Assembly (NCBI GenBank): GCA_002278855.1
Contig: NCGG01000002.1
Location: 1 to 64,000 of the forward strand
Source of the DNA: Sphingomonadales bacterium 28-55-16
Lineage (GTDB): Bacteria; Pseudomonadota; Alphaproteobacteria; Sphingomonadales; Sphingomonadaceae
DNA: 64,000 nt
Reading direction: 5' to 3'
Positions 7,700 through 16,007 of the stretch are shown one piece after another; the first letter of the stretch is position 1, and each line of letters opens with the position of its first letter. The notes under the pieces were generated by a model. It ran no database searches. It worked only from the letters and a program-made list of their open reading frames with translations, and was not told where the DNA came from. The translations under genes were made by a program, and so were the position numbers.

Positions 7700-9148
7700 T
7701 TGACAACCTTTCGACAAAGCAACGAAGCAGCGATGGGTGCTGCTGAACTTCAAGCTCTCGTTCGCCATAATGTTCGGCTCGACCGGGTAGTTTACAGACC
7801 CGAGACTGAGCTAAAATTCTATCGTCGCAAATTGCGCACCCGCTCCGATGTCTCTCAAGAGGCGCTTGCTACTTCGATAAGTACCTTTGGCTTTGTGCTT
7901 CCGATATTAATCGACGCCAATAATATTATTATAAGCGGCGAAGCCTTGTTGCAGGCTGCTCGGAGCCTTGGACATTCCGAGGTGCCGACGATCATGTTGG
8001 ATCATCTCGACGAAAACGAGACTCGGCTCTTGCGGATTGCTTTAAACAGACTGGCTGAACAAGCGGACTGGAATAGGGTGGAGCTTGGGAGCGAGCTGGC
8101 CGAACTGCTCGCTGCTAACATCGAAATAAATGTCGAGGTCACTGGATTTTCTTCAATCGACATTGACGGGTTGGTCCAGGAACTAGTCGCACCAACGGAA
8201 GATGGGTTTGAAGGTCTTGACCCTCTGAGCCCTGGTCCAGCAGTCTCCCACCTCGGCGATCTGTGGGTGCTAGGCGACCATGTCGTCTACAATGAATCTT
8301 CCACCGTGGAAGCTAATCTCGAGTTGTTGATGAACGGGCAAAAGGCACAAATGGTGCTAACTGATTCCCCATACAATGTGAAAATTTCAGGGCACGTGAG
8401 CGGATTGGGAAGGCACAAACATAGAGAGTTTGCGCAAGCCAGCGGAGAGATGAGCGAGGGTCAGTTCATCGAGTTTCAGACGACCAGCACGACCACACTA
8501 GCCAAGTTCTGCCATGATGGCGCGCTTCTTTATCTCTTTATGGACTGGCGTCATATGTGGGAGATGTTGAGCGGAATCCGTGCCGCGGGGCTCAGGATGG
8601 TGAACCTGGGGGTTTGGGTCAAACAATCGGGGGGAATGGGGTCGCTGTACCGCTCTCAGCACGAACTTTGCTTCATTGCTAAGAAAGGATCCGCGCCATC
8701 TCGTAACAATGTTCATCTCGGAAAACATGGTCGAAATCGCACGAACGCATGGCATTACAATGGCATGGCTGGCTTTGGCGGGGACCGTGATGCCTTGCTG
8801 GCGAGCCATCCTACGCCCAAGAATCTCATCATGTGTCAGGACGCTATTCGAGATGTAACCAATCGCGGTGAAATAGTCCTGGACGGCTTTCTTGGCAGTG
8901 GCACAACGTTAATTGCTGCAGAGCGGACGGGCCGGCGATGCTACGGGCTGGAATTGGACCCGCTATACGTCGATGGCATAATTGCGCGCTGGGAAAAGCT
9001 GACTGGCCGAAAGGCTGTATTGGCACAAACTGGTGAGCCTTTCCAGAAAGTCGCGGAGCGCCGGCTATCCGAGGGCGACGCGTCCACAGGATCCGATCAT
9101 GCCCGGGTCGACATCAATCCGCCTCCGCGCAGAAAGCGCGCGGCATGA
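7700..9148 (+). CDS. ParB-like domain/DNA methyltransferase fusion
   Basis: Phage-type modification enzyme with an N-terminal ParB/Sulfiredoxin-like domain (about 25-125) and a C-terminal beta-class methyltransferase (about 190-440). Motif IV reads TDSPYN in place of the usual DPPY, and motif I is LDGFLGSGTTLIAAE with the FxGxG core intact. The ParB GxxR motif is changed: IISGEALLQAA stands where family members have IIAGHGR. Both changes raise doubt about activity. I chose the TTG at 7700 because AGAAGGAA lies seven bases upstream; ATG 7733 is the alternative. It precedes the DUF5681 and terminase genes, a common prophage order. Confidence 0.8.
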   Translation: MTTFRQSNEAAMGAAELQALVRHNVRLDRVVYRPETELKFYRRKLRTRSDVSQEALATSISTFGFVLPILIDANNIIISGEALLQAARSLGHSEVPTIMLDHLDENETRLLRIALNRLAEQADWNRVELGSELAELLAANIEINVEVTGFSSIDIDGLVQELVAPTEDGFEGLDPLSPGPAVSHLGDLWVLGDHVVYNESSTVEANLELLMNGQKAQMVLTDSPYNVKISGHVSGLGRHKHREFAQASGEMSEGQFIEFQTTSTTTLAKFCHDGALLYLFMDWRHMWEMLSGIRAAGLRMVNLGVWVKQSGGMGSLYRSQHELCFIAKKGSAPSRNNVHLGKHGRNRTNAWHYNGMAGFGGDRDALLASHPTPKNLIMCQDAIRDVTNRGEIVLDGFLGSGTTLIAAERTGRRCYGLELDPLYVDGIIARWEKLTGRKAVLAQTGEPFQKVAERRLSEGDASTGSDHARVDINPPPRRKRAA

Positions 9149-9192
9149 CCGACCCGACTTCCTTCGTTCTTTAGCCCGAAAGGGATTTTAGT

Positions 9193-9897
9193 ATGCCATT
9201 TCGTCCAATTGCTCGCAAAAACCACACAATCTCGCAAAGAGCTCAATTCTCTGCGATGCCCGCAGGAGAAGTCGCAGAGGCGAACGTTCGCGCGCGCGCT
9301 CGACGACAAGTTCCATCATCCAGTAGCGGAGCCTCTGGTTCCGGCGATGACAATGATATCCCGACTGACAGTCTCGAACAGGATCAGTGCGCAGCTGCTT
9401 TGCAAGACGCTGATAATGTCGATCTGAATAATTCTGATAGCCGAAGTCTGAAAAGACGCGGCGCAAACTGGAATGATGACGGGAGTTATAAGATAGGCAA
9501 AGGCAAACCGTCGCCAGACCATTATTTTCCAAAGGGAAAATCCGGAAACCCTAAGGGGCGCCCAAAGGGTAAGCGGAGTATCAATACCCAAGCCAAAGCA
9601 ATTTTCGACGTCAAAGTGCCGGTTAAAGTAAATGGCGAAACCCGAATGCTTGATGCCACAGGCGTTATGCTGACAAAGCTCTACGAGTTGGGCGCTAAGG
9701 GCAAATTGGCAGCGATTGCCCAAGTTCTCGCGATCCAACGTGAGCGGTATCCGGAGGCGGTATCAGCTGCTGCAAACCGGCTAAGCAATGACGAGTTAAG
9801 ACTTATTGACACAATCTTGACCGAAGCCGGGTTTGCTGCGTCGCCGGTCTCGCGCGCAGATCGTGGGAAGCCAACTACGCCGGAGGATGAGATATGA
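9193..9897 (+). CDS. DUF5681 domain protein
   Basis: A 234-residue protein with the DUF5681 hallmark near residues 100-130: a basic stretch SPDHYFPKGKSGNPKGRPKG. The first 90 residues are low-complexity and rich in Ala, Ser, Arg and Asp. Genes of this type commonly sit just before a phage terminase large subunit, and here the two overlap by ATGA, so a role as DNA-binding packaging partner (small-terminase-like) is plausible but unproven. The ATG at 9193 follows AAGGGA. Its neighbours support a prophage remnant. Confidence 0.8.
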   Translation: MPFRPIARKNHTISQRAQFSAMPAGEVAEANVRARARRQVPSSSSGASGSGDDNDIPTDSLEQDQCAAALQDADNVDLNNSDSRSLKRRGANWNDDGSYKIGKGKPSPDHYFPKGKSGNPKGRPKGKRSINTQAKAIFDVKVPVKVNGETRMLDATGVMLTKLYELGAKGKLAAIAQVLAIQRERYPEAVSAAANRLSNDELRLIDTILTEAGFAASPVSRADRGKPTTPEDEI

Positions 9898-11411
9898 GTG
9901 CATCCTCTCCAAAGCCGTCTCCTGATGTACGCCGAGCGCTCTACGACGAACTATTGCGGCGATCGCTTGGGCATTTTCATGCCGAAGCGTTTTCTATCCT
10001 CCACGGCGGAGAGCAGATTGAGCCCGGCCCTTACATTGAAGCAATGGTGCACGTGTTAGAGCAGGTCGCGCGCGGAGACATAAAGCGGCTCATAATCACG
10101 CTTCCACCGCGTCATGGTAAATCCGAACTGGTATCCGGATCGTTCGGCGCGTGGTTGATGGGTAACGATCCATCGGTTAAGGTGACGGTTGCAAGCTACG
10201 GCATGGATCTTGCCCGCCCGTTGGTGGATAAGGCGCGCACTATAATGCGAGACCCAAAATATCGTCAGTTGTTTCCCCAAACCCAAATTCAGCAAGGCAA
10301 AGATAAAGCTGAACTGTTCGCGACGACGAAAGGCGGGGAGTTCCGAGCCGCGACCCGAGCAGGCGCAATGACTGGATTGGGCACCCATTTTCTCATCGTC
10401 GACGATTTTCAGAAAGCGGCCGAAGCCCTTTCCTTGGTAGAGCGGGAGAGCGCAATACTCACGTTTAAATCAACGTTCTTTTCCCGCTTCGACAATCTGG
10501 CGGATGGCCGTATCATCATCGTTCAGCAAAGATTGCATGAAGATGACCTAGTTGGCTGGGCTTTGCGGCACGGCGATTGGCATCACCTCAATCTTCCCGC
10601 GGTTGCCGAAGAAGATCAGTCCATAGCTTTGCCGCGTGGCAAAATATGGCACCGCAAAAAGGGCGATCTACTGGCGCCAAATCGCGTGCCGCTTTCGTAT
10701 CTTGAAGAGCAGAAGCTGATCATGGGCAATCGGCTTTACAATGCGCAGTATCAACAAAACCCTGCGGTCGCAGAGGGTAGTTTGATCGACATGCAATGGT
10801 TCGGCCAATATGATGAAACGCCTAAACGCAGCTTCTTTCACAAAATCGTCCAAAGTTGGGATCCCGCTGCTACCGACCACATAACCTCGGATTACTCCGT
10901 CGGAATGACCTGGGGGTTCCGAGACGGTCAATGGTATTTGCTTGATCTCATTCGTATCAAAGCTGGCTTCAATGATGTTCTTGAGCGCACGATTGCGTGG
11001 CATCGGCGTTGGAAAGCCGACTCTCTCATCATTGAAGGGGCCTCGATCGGTTATGCACTTTACGAACAGGTCAAAAAGGCAAAGCTGCCAGGCATCATAC
11101 GATGTCCAACGCCAAGGTTCTCCAAACAGGATCGCCTTGCTGGCCGTACTGCTCAGCTTGCTACCGGGGACTATCTTCTCCCTGCATCAGCTCCTTGGCT
11201 GCCCGCATTCCGACACGAGCTTCTCGCGTTTCCGGACGGAAGGAATGACGATCAAGTCGATGCGATGGTTCAGTTCCTTGAGTTCGTGTTCAGTAGTTCG
11301 CAGTGGGTTGAGAGGCAGTACGACAGCACAGGGCGGCCTATTCGCCCTTTGCGGCCCGAGCGCCGTCCTCGCTATTATGATGGCGAGGCTCCTTCTCGAG
11401 GGTCTTGGTGA
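9894..11411 (+). CDS. terL: Phage terminase large subunit
   Basis: DNA-packaging motor of 505 residues. The N-terminal ATPase has a Walker A-type segment TLPPRHGKSE (about 70-79), and LIVDDF near 165 as Walker B. The C-terminal RNase H-like nuclease begins around 320 (QSWDPAATDHITSDYSV) with further acidic positions IIEGASIG and GRNDDQVDAM. All the main motifs are present, so the protein looks intact. It is coupled to the DUF5681 gene. No portal, protease, capsid or tail gene follows; the next gene is the oppositely oriented LysR regulator. This is an orphan packaging module in the window. Confidence 0.93.
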   Translation: MSASSPKPSPDVRRALYDELLRRSLGHFHAEAFSILHGGEQIEPGPYIEAMVHVLEQVARGDIKRLIITLPPRHGKSELVSGSFGAWLMGNDPSVKVTVASYGMDLARPLVDKARTIMRDPKYRQLFPQTQIQQGKDKAELFATTKGGEFRAATRAGAMTGLGTHFLIVDDFQKAAEALSLVERESAILTFKSTFFSRFDNLADGRIIIVQQRLHEDDLVGWALRHGDWHHLNLPAVAEEDQSIALPRGKIWHRKKGDLLAPNRVPLSYLEEQKLIMGNRLYNAQYQQNPAVAEGSLIDMQWFGQYDETPKRSFFHKIVQSWDPAATDHITSDYSVGMTWGFRDGQWYLLDLIRIKAGFNDVLERTIAWHRRWKADSLIIEGASIGYALYEQVKKAKLPGIIRCPTPRFSKQDRLAGRTAQLATGDYLLPASAPWLPAFRHELLAFPDGRNDDQVDAMVQFLEFVFSSSQWVERQYDSTGRPIRPLRPERRPRYYDGEAPSRGSW

Positions 11412-11510
11412 AGCCATGGGCTGTCTACTTTGAGGCGATTACCCTTATCGACTTTAATAGCCTGCATGTTGTCGGCAGATCAGTTGACGCATTTATCTAC
11501 ATCGGGATTT

Positions 11511-12434
11511 TCACGTTCGCGTTGGATTAAGAAGTTGGGAATCCTGGCGAACAATCTCCATCAACCATGCCTTTCCGGCTTTTATGCGTTCGAGCGTTCG
11601 GTTATCTTTATGTGTCACCAGCCAAAAGTTTCGGCTGATCGTGTTTTCCGGAAATATGGTTACGAGTGATGGATCGATATTACCGATAAAGCAGGGAAGC
11701 ACCCCAATGCCAGCCCCAACGGCGACTAGCCTGTGCTGAGCAATGATGCTTGACGACCGGATGTCGGGTTTTAAGCCGGCGACTAAATCATCTAGATAGT
11801 TAAGCTCCGGCGCATAAAGCAAATCTGGTATATAGCCGATTAGATGATGCTCTGCGCCCAATTCACTAAGTGCCGTGGGAACGCCTTGCTGATTTATGTA
11901 TCCACGACTGGCATATAGGCCCAACTTATAGCTTGCCAGCTTCTGCGCGATTACATGGCCAGCCTTGGGCCTTGAAAGCACCACCGCAATATCAGCTTCG
12001 CGTTTGGAGGGGCTCAGGAAGCCGCTGCTCGCGACAATATCTAGACGGAGGTCGGGATGACGCTCTACGAACGCTGGGACATGTCGCGTAAGAAACCATG
12101 ATCCAAATCCTTCGGACACGCTAATTCGAAGGGTTCCACGAAGACTTCGGCCTCCTTGAGATTGGGGTCGGGCGGACTCTGCAGCCGTTGCCATTACTTC
12201 AATCGAAGCGAACAGCTTTTCCCCTTCTTCTGTGAGCGCTTGGCCTTCCCGGGTTTGCTCGAACAAGGTAGAGCCGATTTGACTTTCCAGGCGGCGAATT
12301 CTGCGCCCCACGGTAGTAGCGTCCACCCGTAATTTTTTTGCAGCCCGAGCTATTTGCCCCGTCTGTGCAACGACAATAAATGCCTGATAATCGTTCCAGT
12401 CAGATACCTGCATAGTTGCAGGTGTTGCTAGCAT
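11511..12434 (-). CDS. LysR-family regulator, divergent to mmsA
   Basis: Transcription factor of 307 residues. The N-terminal winged HTH covers about 10-70 (QTGQIARAAKKLRVDATTV, RRIRRLESQIGSTLFEQ), followed by a substrate-binding domain to the end. It is transcribed away from mmsA with 69 bases between the start codons, the classic layout for a LysR protein controlling the adjacent catabolic operon and itself. An alternative start at 12413 gives a more typical N-terminus. The inducer is likely a valine-pathway intermediate, by context only. Confidence 0.88.
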   Translation of the reverse strand: MLATPATMQVSDWNDYQAFIVVAQTGQIARAAKKLRVDATTVGRRIRRLESQIGSTLFEQTREGQALTEEGEKLFASIEVMATAAESARPQSQGGRSLRGTLRISVSEGFGSWFLTRHVPAFVERHPDLRLDIVASSGFLSPSKREADIAVVLSRPKAGHVIAQKLASYKLGLYASRGYINQQGVPTALSELGAEHHLIGYIPDLLYAPELNYLDDLVAGLKPDIRSSSIIAQHRLVAVGAGIGVLPCFIGNIDPSLVTIFPENTISRNFWLVTHKDNRTLERIKAGKAWLMEIVRQDSQLLNPTRT

Positions 12435-12503
12435 TAATACATGTTGCCTGCAATAATTGATTGGCGCAGTTGAGCGCTATTCCTTTCAAGAAAGAGCACA
12501 AAC
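12435..12503. promoter_or_regulatory. Divergent LysR/mmsA control region
   Basis: Sixty-nine bases between the two start codons. It contains the AT-rich core TGCCTGCAATAATTGAT, where a LysR T-N11-A site could lie. The ribosome site CAAGAAAGAG precedes mmsA. No stronger motif is visible. Confidence 0.4.
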
Positions 12504-14003
12504 ATGCGTCAAATCGATCATTTCATCAGCGGCAGCGCTGGCGCCAGCTCGGCGCGTTTTGGCGATATCATGGATCCCAACAATGGTGTGGTGCAGGCGC
12601 GTGTGGCCCTGGGCGATGCAGCGGTACTTGAGCGGGCGGTTCAGGCTGCATTGGCAGCACAGCCAGCCTGGGCGATGACCAACCCGCAGCGCCGTGCGCG
12701 CGTGATGTTTGAATTCAAGCGCTTGGTTGAAGCCAATATGAACGAGCTGGCGCACATGCTGAGTAGCGAACATGGCAAGGTCATTGCAGACAGCAAGGGC
12801 GATATCCAGCGCGGGCTTGAGGTCATCGAATTCTGCTGCGGCATCCCACATGTTTTGAAGGGCGAATATACCCAAGGTGCGGGCCCTGGCATCGATGTAT
12901 ATTCGATGCGCCAGCCAATCGGTATTGGCGCTGGCATTACACCATTCAACTTCCCCGGCATGATCCCCTTGTGGATGTCGGGCCCCGCCATCGCGACCGG
13001 CAACGCGTTCATCATCAAACCAAGCGAACGCGACCCAAGCGTTCCGGTCCGGCTCGCCGAACTGTTTATCGAAGCAGGCTTGCCCGAGGGCATTTGCCAG
13101 GTCGTGCATGGCGACAAGGAAATGGTCGATGCAATCCTCGACCATCCGGCGATCGGCGCGGTCAGCTTTGTCGGCTCTTCCGACATCGCGCATTATGTCT
13201 ACAATCGCGGCGTCGCCAATGGCAAACGCGTGCAGGCAATGGGCGGGGCGAAGAACCACGGTATTGTCATGCCCGACGCCGATCTCGACCAAGTCGTCAA
13301 CGATCTGGCTGGCGCGGCCTTTGGTTCGGCTGGCGAACGCTGCATGGCGTTGCCAGTCGTCGTGCCGGTGGGCGATGAGACTGCAGAGCGTTTGAAGGCA
13401 AAGCTCATCCCGGCCATCGAGGCATTGCGCATTGGCATCTCCACCGATGCGGAAGCGCATTATGGTCCGGTCGTAACGGCACAACATAAGGCAAAGGTTG
13501 AAGGCTGGATCCAGACCTGCGCTGATGAGGGCGGCGAGCTGGTCATCGACGGACGCGGGTTTACCCTTCAGGGGCATGAAGAGGGCTTCTTCATTGGCCC
13601 AACCCTGTTCGACCATGTCACCACCGACATGGAAAGCTACAAGGAAGAAATCTTCGGCCCAGTCCTGCAAATGGTCCGCGCTGCCAATTTTGAAGAAGCC
13701 TTGTCGCTGGCGAGCAACCATCAATATGGCAATGGCGTCGCGATCTTCACGCGTAACGGCCATGCCGCGCGCGAATTTGCGGCGCGCGTGAATGTCGGCA
13801 TGGTGGGCATCAACGTGCCAATCCCAGTGCCGGTCGCCTATCACAGCTTTGGCGGATGGAAGCGGTCTGCCTTTGGCGACACCAACCAGCACGGTATGGA
13901 AGGCGTCAAGTTCTGGACCAAGGTCAAGACCATCACGCAACGCTGGCCAGATGGCGGCGTCGGCGATGCCGCGAACGCCTTCGTCATTCCGACAATGGGA
14001 TGA
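12504..14003 (+). CDS. mmsA: Methylmalonate-semialdehyde dehydrogenase (CoA-acylating)
   Basis: Converts methylmalonate semialdehyde (and malonate semialdehyde) with CoA and NAD to propionyl-CoA (or acetyl-CoA) and CO2, the last step of valine degradation. The 499-residue length is standard. The catalytic Cys280 sits in the family signature GERCMAL, and TPFNFPGMIPLWM marks the NAD-binding part near 150. It is the first gene of the valine operon; 151 bases including a strong hairpin separate it from the acyl-CoA dehydrogenase. Regulation by the divergent LysR gene is likely. Confidence 0.95.
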   Translation: MRQIDHFISGSAGASSARFGDIMDPNNGVVQARVALGDAAVLERAVQAALAAQPAWAMTNPQRRARVMFEFKRLVEANMNELAHMLSSEHGKVIADSKGDIQRGLEVIEFCCGIPHVLKGEYTQGAGPGIDVYSMRQPIGIGAGITPFNFPGMIPLWMSGPAIATGNAFIIKPSERDPSVPVRLAELFIEAGLPEGICQVVHGDKEMVDAILDHPAIGAVSFVGSSDIAHYVYNRGVANGKRVQAMGGAKNHGIVMPDADLDQVVNDLAGAAFGSAGERCMALPVVVPVGDETAERLKAKLIPAIEALRIGISTDAEAHYGPVVTAQHKAKVEGWIQTCADEGGELVIDGRGFTLQGHEEGFFIGPTLFDHVTTDMESYKEEIFGPVLQMVRAANFEEALSLASNHQYGNGVAIFTRNGHAAREFAARVNVGMVGINVPIPVPVAYHSFGGWKRSAFGDTNQHGMEGVKFWTKVKTITQRWPDGGVGDAANAFVIPTMG

Positions 14004-14086
14004 ACTACAAAGTTGATGGCTGCTGCGAGTATTCACTCTCTCTCCTCTTTGCTCGCAACAAAGGCGTTGCCTTTCAGCCAATCAGC

Positions 14087-14118
14087 GAGGCGGAGCAATA
14101 TGCTTATTGCTCCGCCTC
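14087..14118 (+). terminator. Strong hairpin between mmsA and the acyl-CoA dehydrogenase gene
   Basis: A perfect 14-bp stem: GAGGCGGAGCAATA at 14087-14100 and TATTGCTCCGCCTC at 14105-14118 with a TGCT loop. No T-run follows, so it is not a classical intrinsic terminator; it may stabilise mmsA mRNA or attenuate read-through. The next start codon is 37 bases downstream. Confidence 0.6.
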
Positions 14119-14154
14119 TTGAAAGCACATCGAATTCCTAAGGGATGGGATGCC

Positions 14155-15300
14155 ATGCAAAACCAGTTTGAACTCACCGACGATCAGGTCGCCATTCAGG
14201 ATATGGCGCGTAAATTCACGGCGGATGCCATTACGCCCTTCGCTGCGGGATGGGACGAAAAGTCCCATTACCCAGTAGATGTGTGGAAGACGGCTGGACA
14301 CGTTGGATTTGGGGGCATTTATGTCTCCGAGGAATCCGGTGGCACAGGACTGGGTCGATTGGAAGCCGCGTTGATCATGGAAGCCATGGCTTATGGCTGC
14401 CCCACAACAAGCGCCTTCATCTCTATTCACAATATGGCGGCGTGGATGATTGACTGCTTTGGCGGTGCAGATTTAAAGGCCCGCTTCTTGCCCGATCTGG
14501 TAAGCATGAACAAAATCGCAAGTTATTGCCTGACTGAACCAGGCAGCGGATCAGACGCTGCGGCGTTGAAAACCAGCGCGCGCCTTGATGGCGATCATTA
14601 TGTGCTGAACGGTACCAAGCAATTCATATCAGGCGCTGGGTATAACGATGTCTACGTCGTCATGGTCCGTACCGGTGACCTTGGAGCAAAAGGCATTAGC
14701 TGCATTGTCGTTGAAAAAGACACCCCGGGACTGAACTTTGGAGCATCTGAGAAAAAACTGGGCTGGAACGCCTCACCCACTGCGCAAGTGATCTTTGAAG
14801 ATTGCCGTGTGCCCGTCGTCAACCGTGTGGGTGCAGAGGGCGATGGCTTCCGCTTTGCCATGATGGGCCTGGACGGCGGACGGCTGAACATTGGGGCATG
14901 TTCGCTTGGCGGCGCGCAGCGTTGCCTCGATGAGGCGATAGCCTACACCAAGGAACGCCAGCAATTCGGCCAGCCAGTGTCGGAATTCCAGAACACGCAG
15001 TTCATGCTGGCGGACATGGCGACTGATTTGGAGGCAGCGCGCGCGTTGCTCTACATCGCTGCTGCCAAGGTCACAGCCAATGCGCCCGACAAGTCGCGTT
15101 TTTCGGCGATGGCCAAGCGTCTGTCGACCGACAGTGGCAGCGAAATTGTCAACCAAGCGCTGCAACTGTTCGGTGGCTATGGCTATTTGCGCGATTATCC
15201 CATTGAACGTTTCTGGCGCGACTTGCGCGTGCACTCCATTCTTGAAGGCACCAATCAGGTCATGCGTATGATTATCGGCCGGGATTTGTTGCGCCAATGA
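14155..15300 (+). CDS. Acyl-CoA dehydrogenase, probably isobutyryl-CoA dehydrogenase
   Basis: FAD enzyme of 381 residues that oxidises isobutyryl-CoA to methacrylyl-CoA, by context. Visible features are YCLTEPGSGSDAAALKT (FAD/substrate loop near 120-140), GGYGYLRDYPIERFWRDLRV and the C-terminal ILEGTNQVMRMIIGRDLL with the catalytic Glu of the EGT motif. Length is normal. I chose ATG 14155 because AAGGGATGG lies just upstream. The stop codon overlaps the ATG of the heme-oxygenase-like gene. Family certain; substrate from the operon. Confidence 0.92.
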   Translation: MQNQFELTDDQVAIQDMARKFTADAITPFAAGWDEKSHYPVDVWKTAGHVGFGGIYVSEESGGTGLGRLEAALIMEAMAYGCPTTSAFISIHNMAAWMIDCFGGADLKARFLPDLVSMNKIASYCLTEPGSGSDAAALKTSARLDGDHYVLNGTKQFISGAGYNDVYVVMVRTGDLGAKGISCIVVEKDTPGLNFGASEKKLGWNASPTAQVIFEDCRVPVVNRVGAEGDGFRFAMMGLDGGRLNIGACSLGGAQRCLDEAIAYTKERQQFGQPVSEFQNTQFMLADMATDLEAARALLYIAAAKVTANAPDKSRFSAMAKRLSTDSGSEIVNQALQLFGGYGYLRDYPIERFWRDLRVHSILEGTNQVMRMIIGRDLLRQ

Positions 15301-16007
15301 CCGTTAGTCCTTCTCTATCTGGAGCTTCGGCGGGGGTACACGCAATACGTCGTGACGTGCTCGGTGCCGATTATTCGTTAGAAAATTCATGTTATTCGAA
15401 TTCGTTGCGAATGAAGTTGTCCGAACGGATCGAAGACGAAGTGGGCAATGTCCCCCTGGTATTTGCAAAATTGGTGGAAAGTCATCGCTCATTTAAGAAC
15501 CCAGAGAGTTGCCAGCGCCTACTTGCGGCGCAAATGGTGATGCGTTCATCTGTTCGTCCTCTTTATGATGATCCATTGATACGACGGCAATTTCCTCAGC
15601 TGACGCGATCAGTCAATCTCGATCAAAACATTCTTGATCTTGCGGGACTTGGGTTAGTCCGAGCTGATAAACTTGCTGTCTTAGATTGCTTGCCCAATGG
15701 TTTTATAAACCGTCTCGGCTGGCTCTATATTTCAGAGTCGTTAGCTCAGGTGGGCCCTATCTGGTGGAAAATGGCGAGAGAGTTGGAATTCACCGAAATC
15801 GTGTCAGACTTCCATATGCCACCGCGTGCAGATAATTCATATCGATGGCTACTGTTGACCAAAACATTGGATAATCTCTCTCTTTCTGAAGTTGAGGAAG
15901 ATCGCGTCTTCGCCGGTGCTCGGTCCGCGATCAGTCTTTTTGCCAAATTGATCAGGAATTCCGATGAGCTGCGTCTCCAGCATCGGGTGGGACAGGGCCA
16001 ATGACCG
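15293..16007. repeat. 11-bp direct repeat flanking the heme-oxygenase-like gene
   Basis: GCCAATGACCG occurs at 15293-15303 and again at 15997-16007. Each copy holds an ATGA start/stop overlap. Removing the 704 bases between them would join the acyl-CoA dehydrogenase stop directly to the hydrolase start in an ordinary ATGA overlap. This looks like the footprint of an insertion. Confidence 0.65.
15297..16004 (+). CDS. Heme-oxygenase-like protein lacking the proximal histidine
   Basis: A 235-residue protein resembling bacterial HemO/PigA heme oxygenases: SFKNPESCQRLLAAQ, VRPLYDDPLIRRQFPQL, LDLAGLG and LGWLYISES follow the same order and spacing. In the alignment I made from memory, the position of the heme-ligating His (PigA His26, HemO His23) is Pro53 here, and the glycine-rich distal helix (EGSxLGAA in the family) reads ESLAQVGP. 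It may therefore have lost heme cleavage. The first 35 residues are extra. It is visibly AT-richer than its operon neighbours and is coupled to both by ATGA overlaps. No functional link to valine degradation is known to me. Confidence 0.7.
   Translation: MTVSPSLSGASAGVHAIRRDVLGADYSLENSCYSNSLRMKLSERIEDEVGNVPLVFAKLVESHRSFKNPESCQRLLAAQMVMRSSVRPLYDDPLIRRQFPQLTRSVNLDQNILDLAGLGLVRADKLAVLDCLPNGFINRLGWLYISESLAQVGPIWWKMARELEFTEIVSDFHMPPRADNSYRWLLLTKTLDNLSLSEVEEDRVFAGARSAISLFAKLIRNSDELRLQHRVGQGQ

Larger units (their letters stand above)
1374..11430 (+). mobile_element. Composite integrated element (dual tyrosine recombinases, serine recombinase, terminase)
   Basis: A block of same-strand genes unrelated to the flanking valine genes: excisionase-like HTH, two tyrosine recombinases, an unknown third gene, a large serine recombinase, ParB/methyltransferase, DUF5681 protein and terminase large subunit. 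Three site-specific recombinases of two chemistries plus a packaging ATPase without structural genes suggest a layered remnant of at least two insertions: a Tn554-like module and a prophage-derived module. The ends are set by gene content; I could not find convincing attachment repeats. Left of it lies mmsB copy 1, right of it the LysR gene of the valine operon. Confidence 0.7.

Noticed and set aside
12486..14081. Long minus-strand open frame opposite mmsA
   Set aside because: It runs antisense through a clearly conserved gene, its protein has no family motif, and codon bias of mmsA explains the absence of stops.
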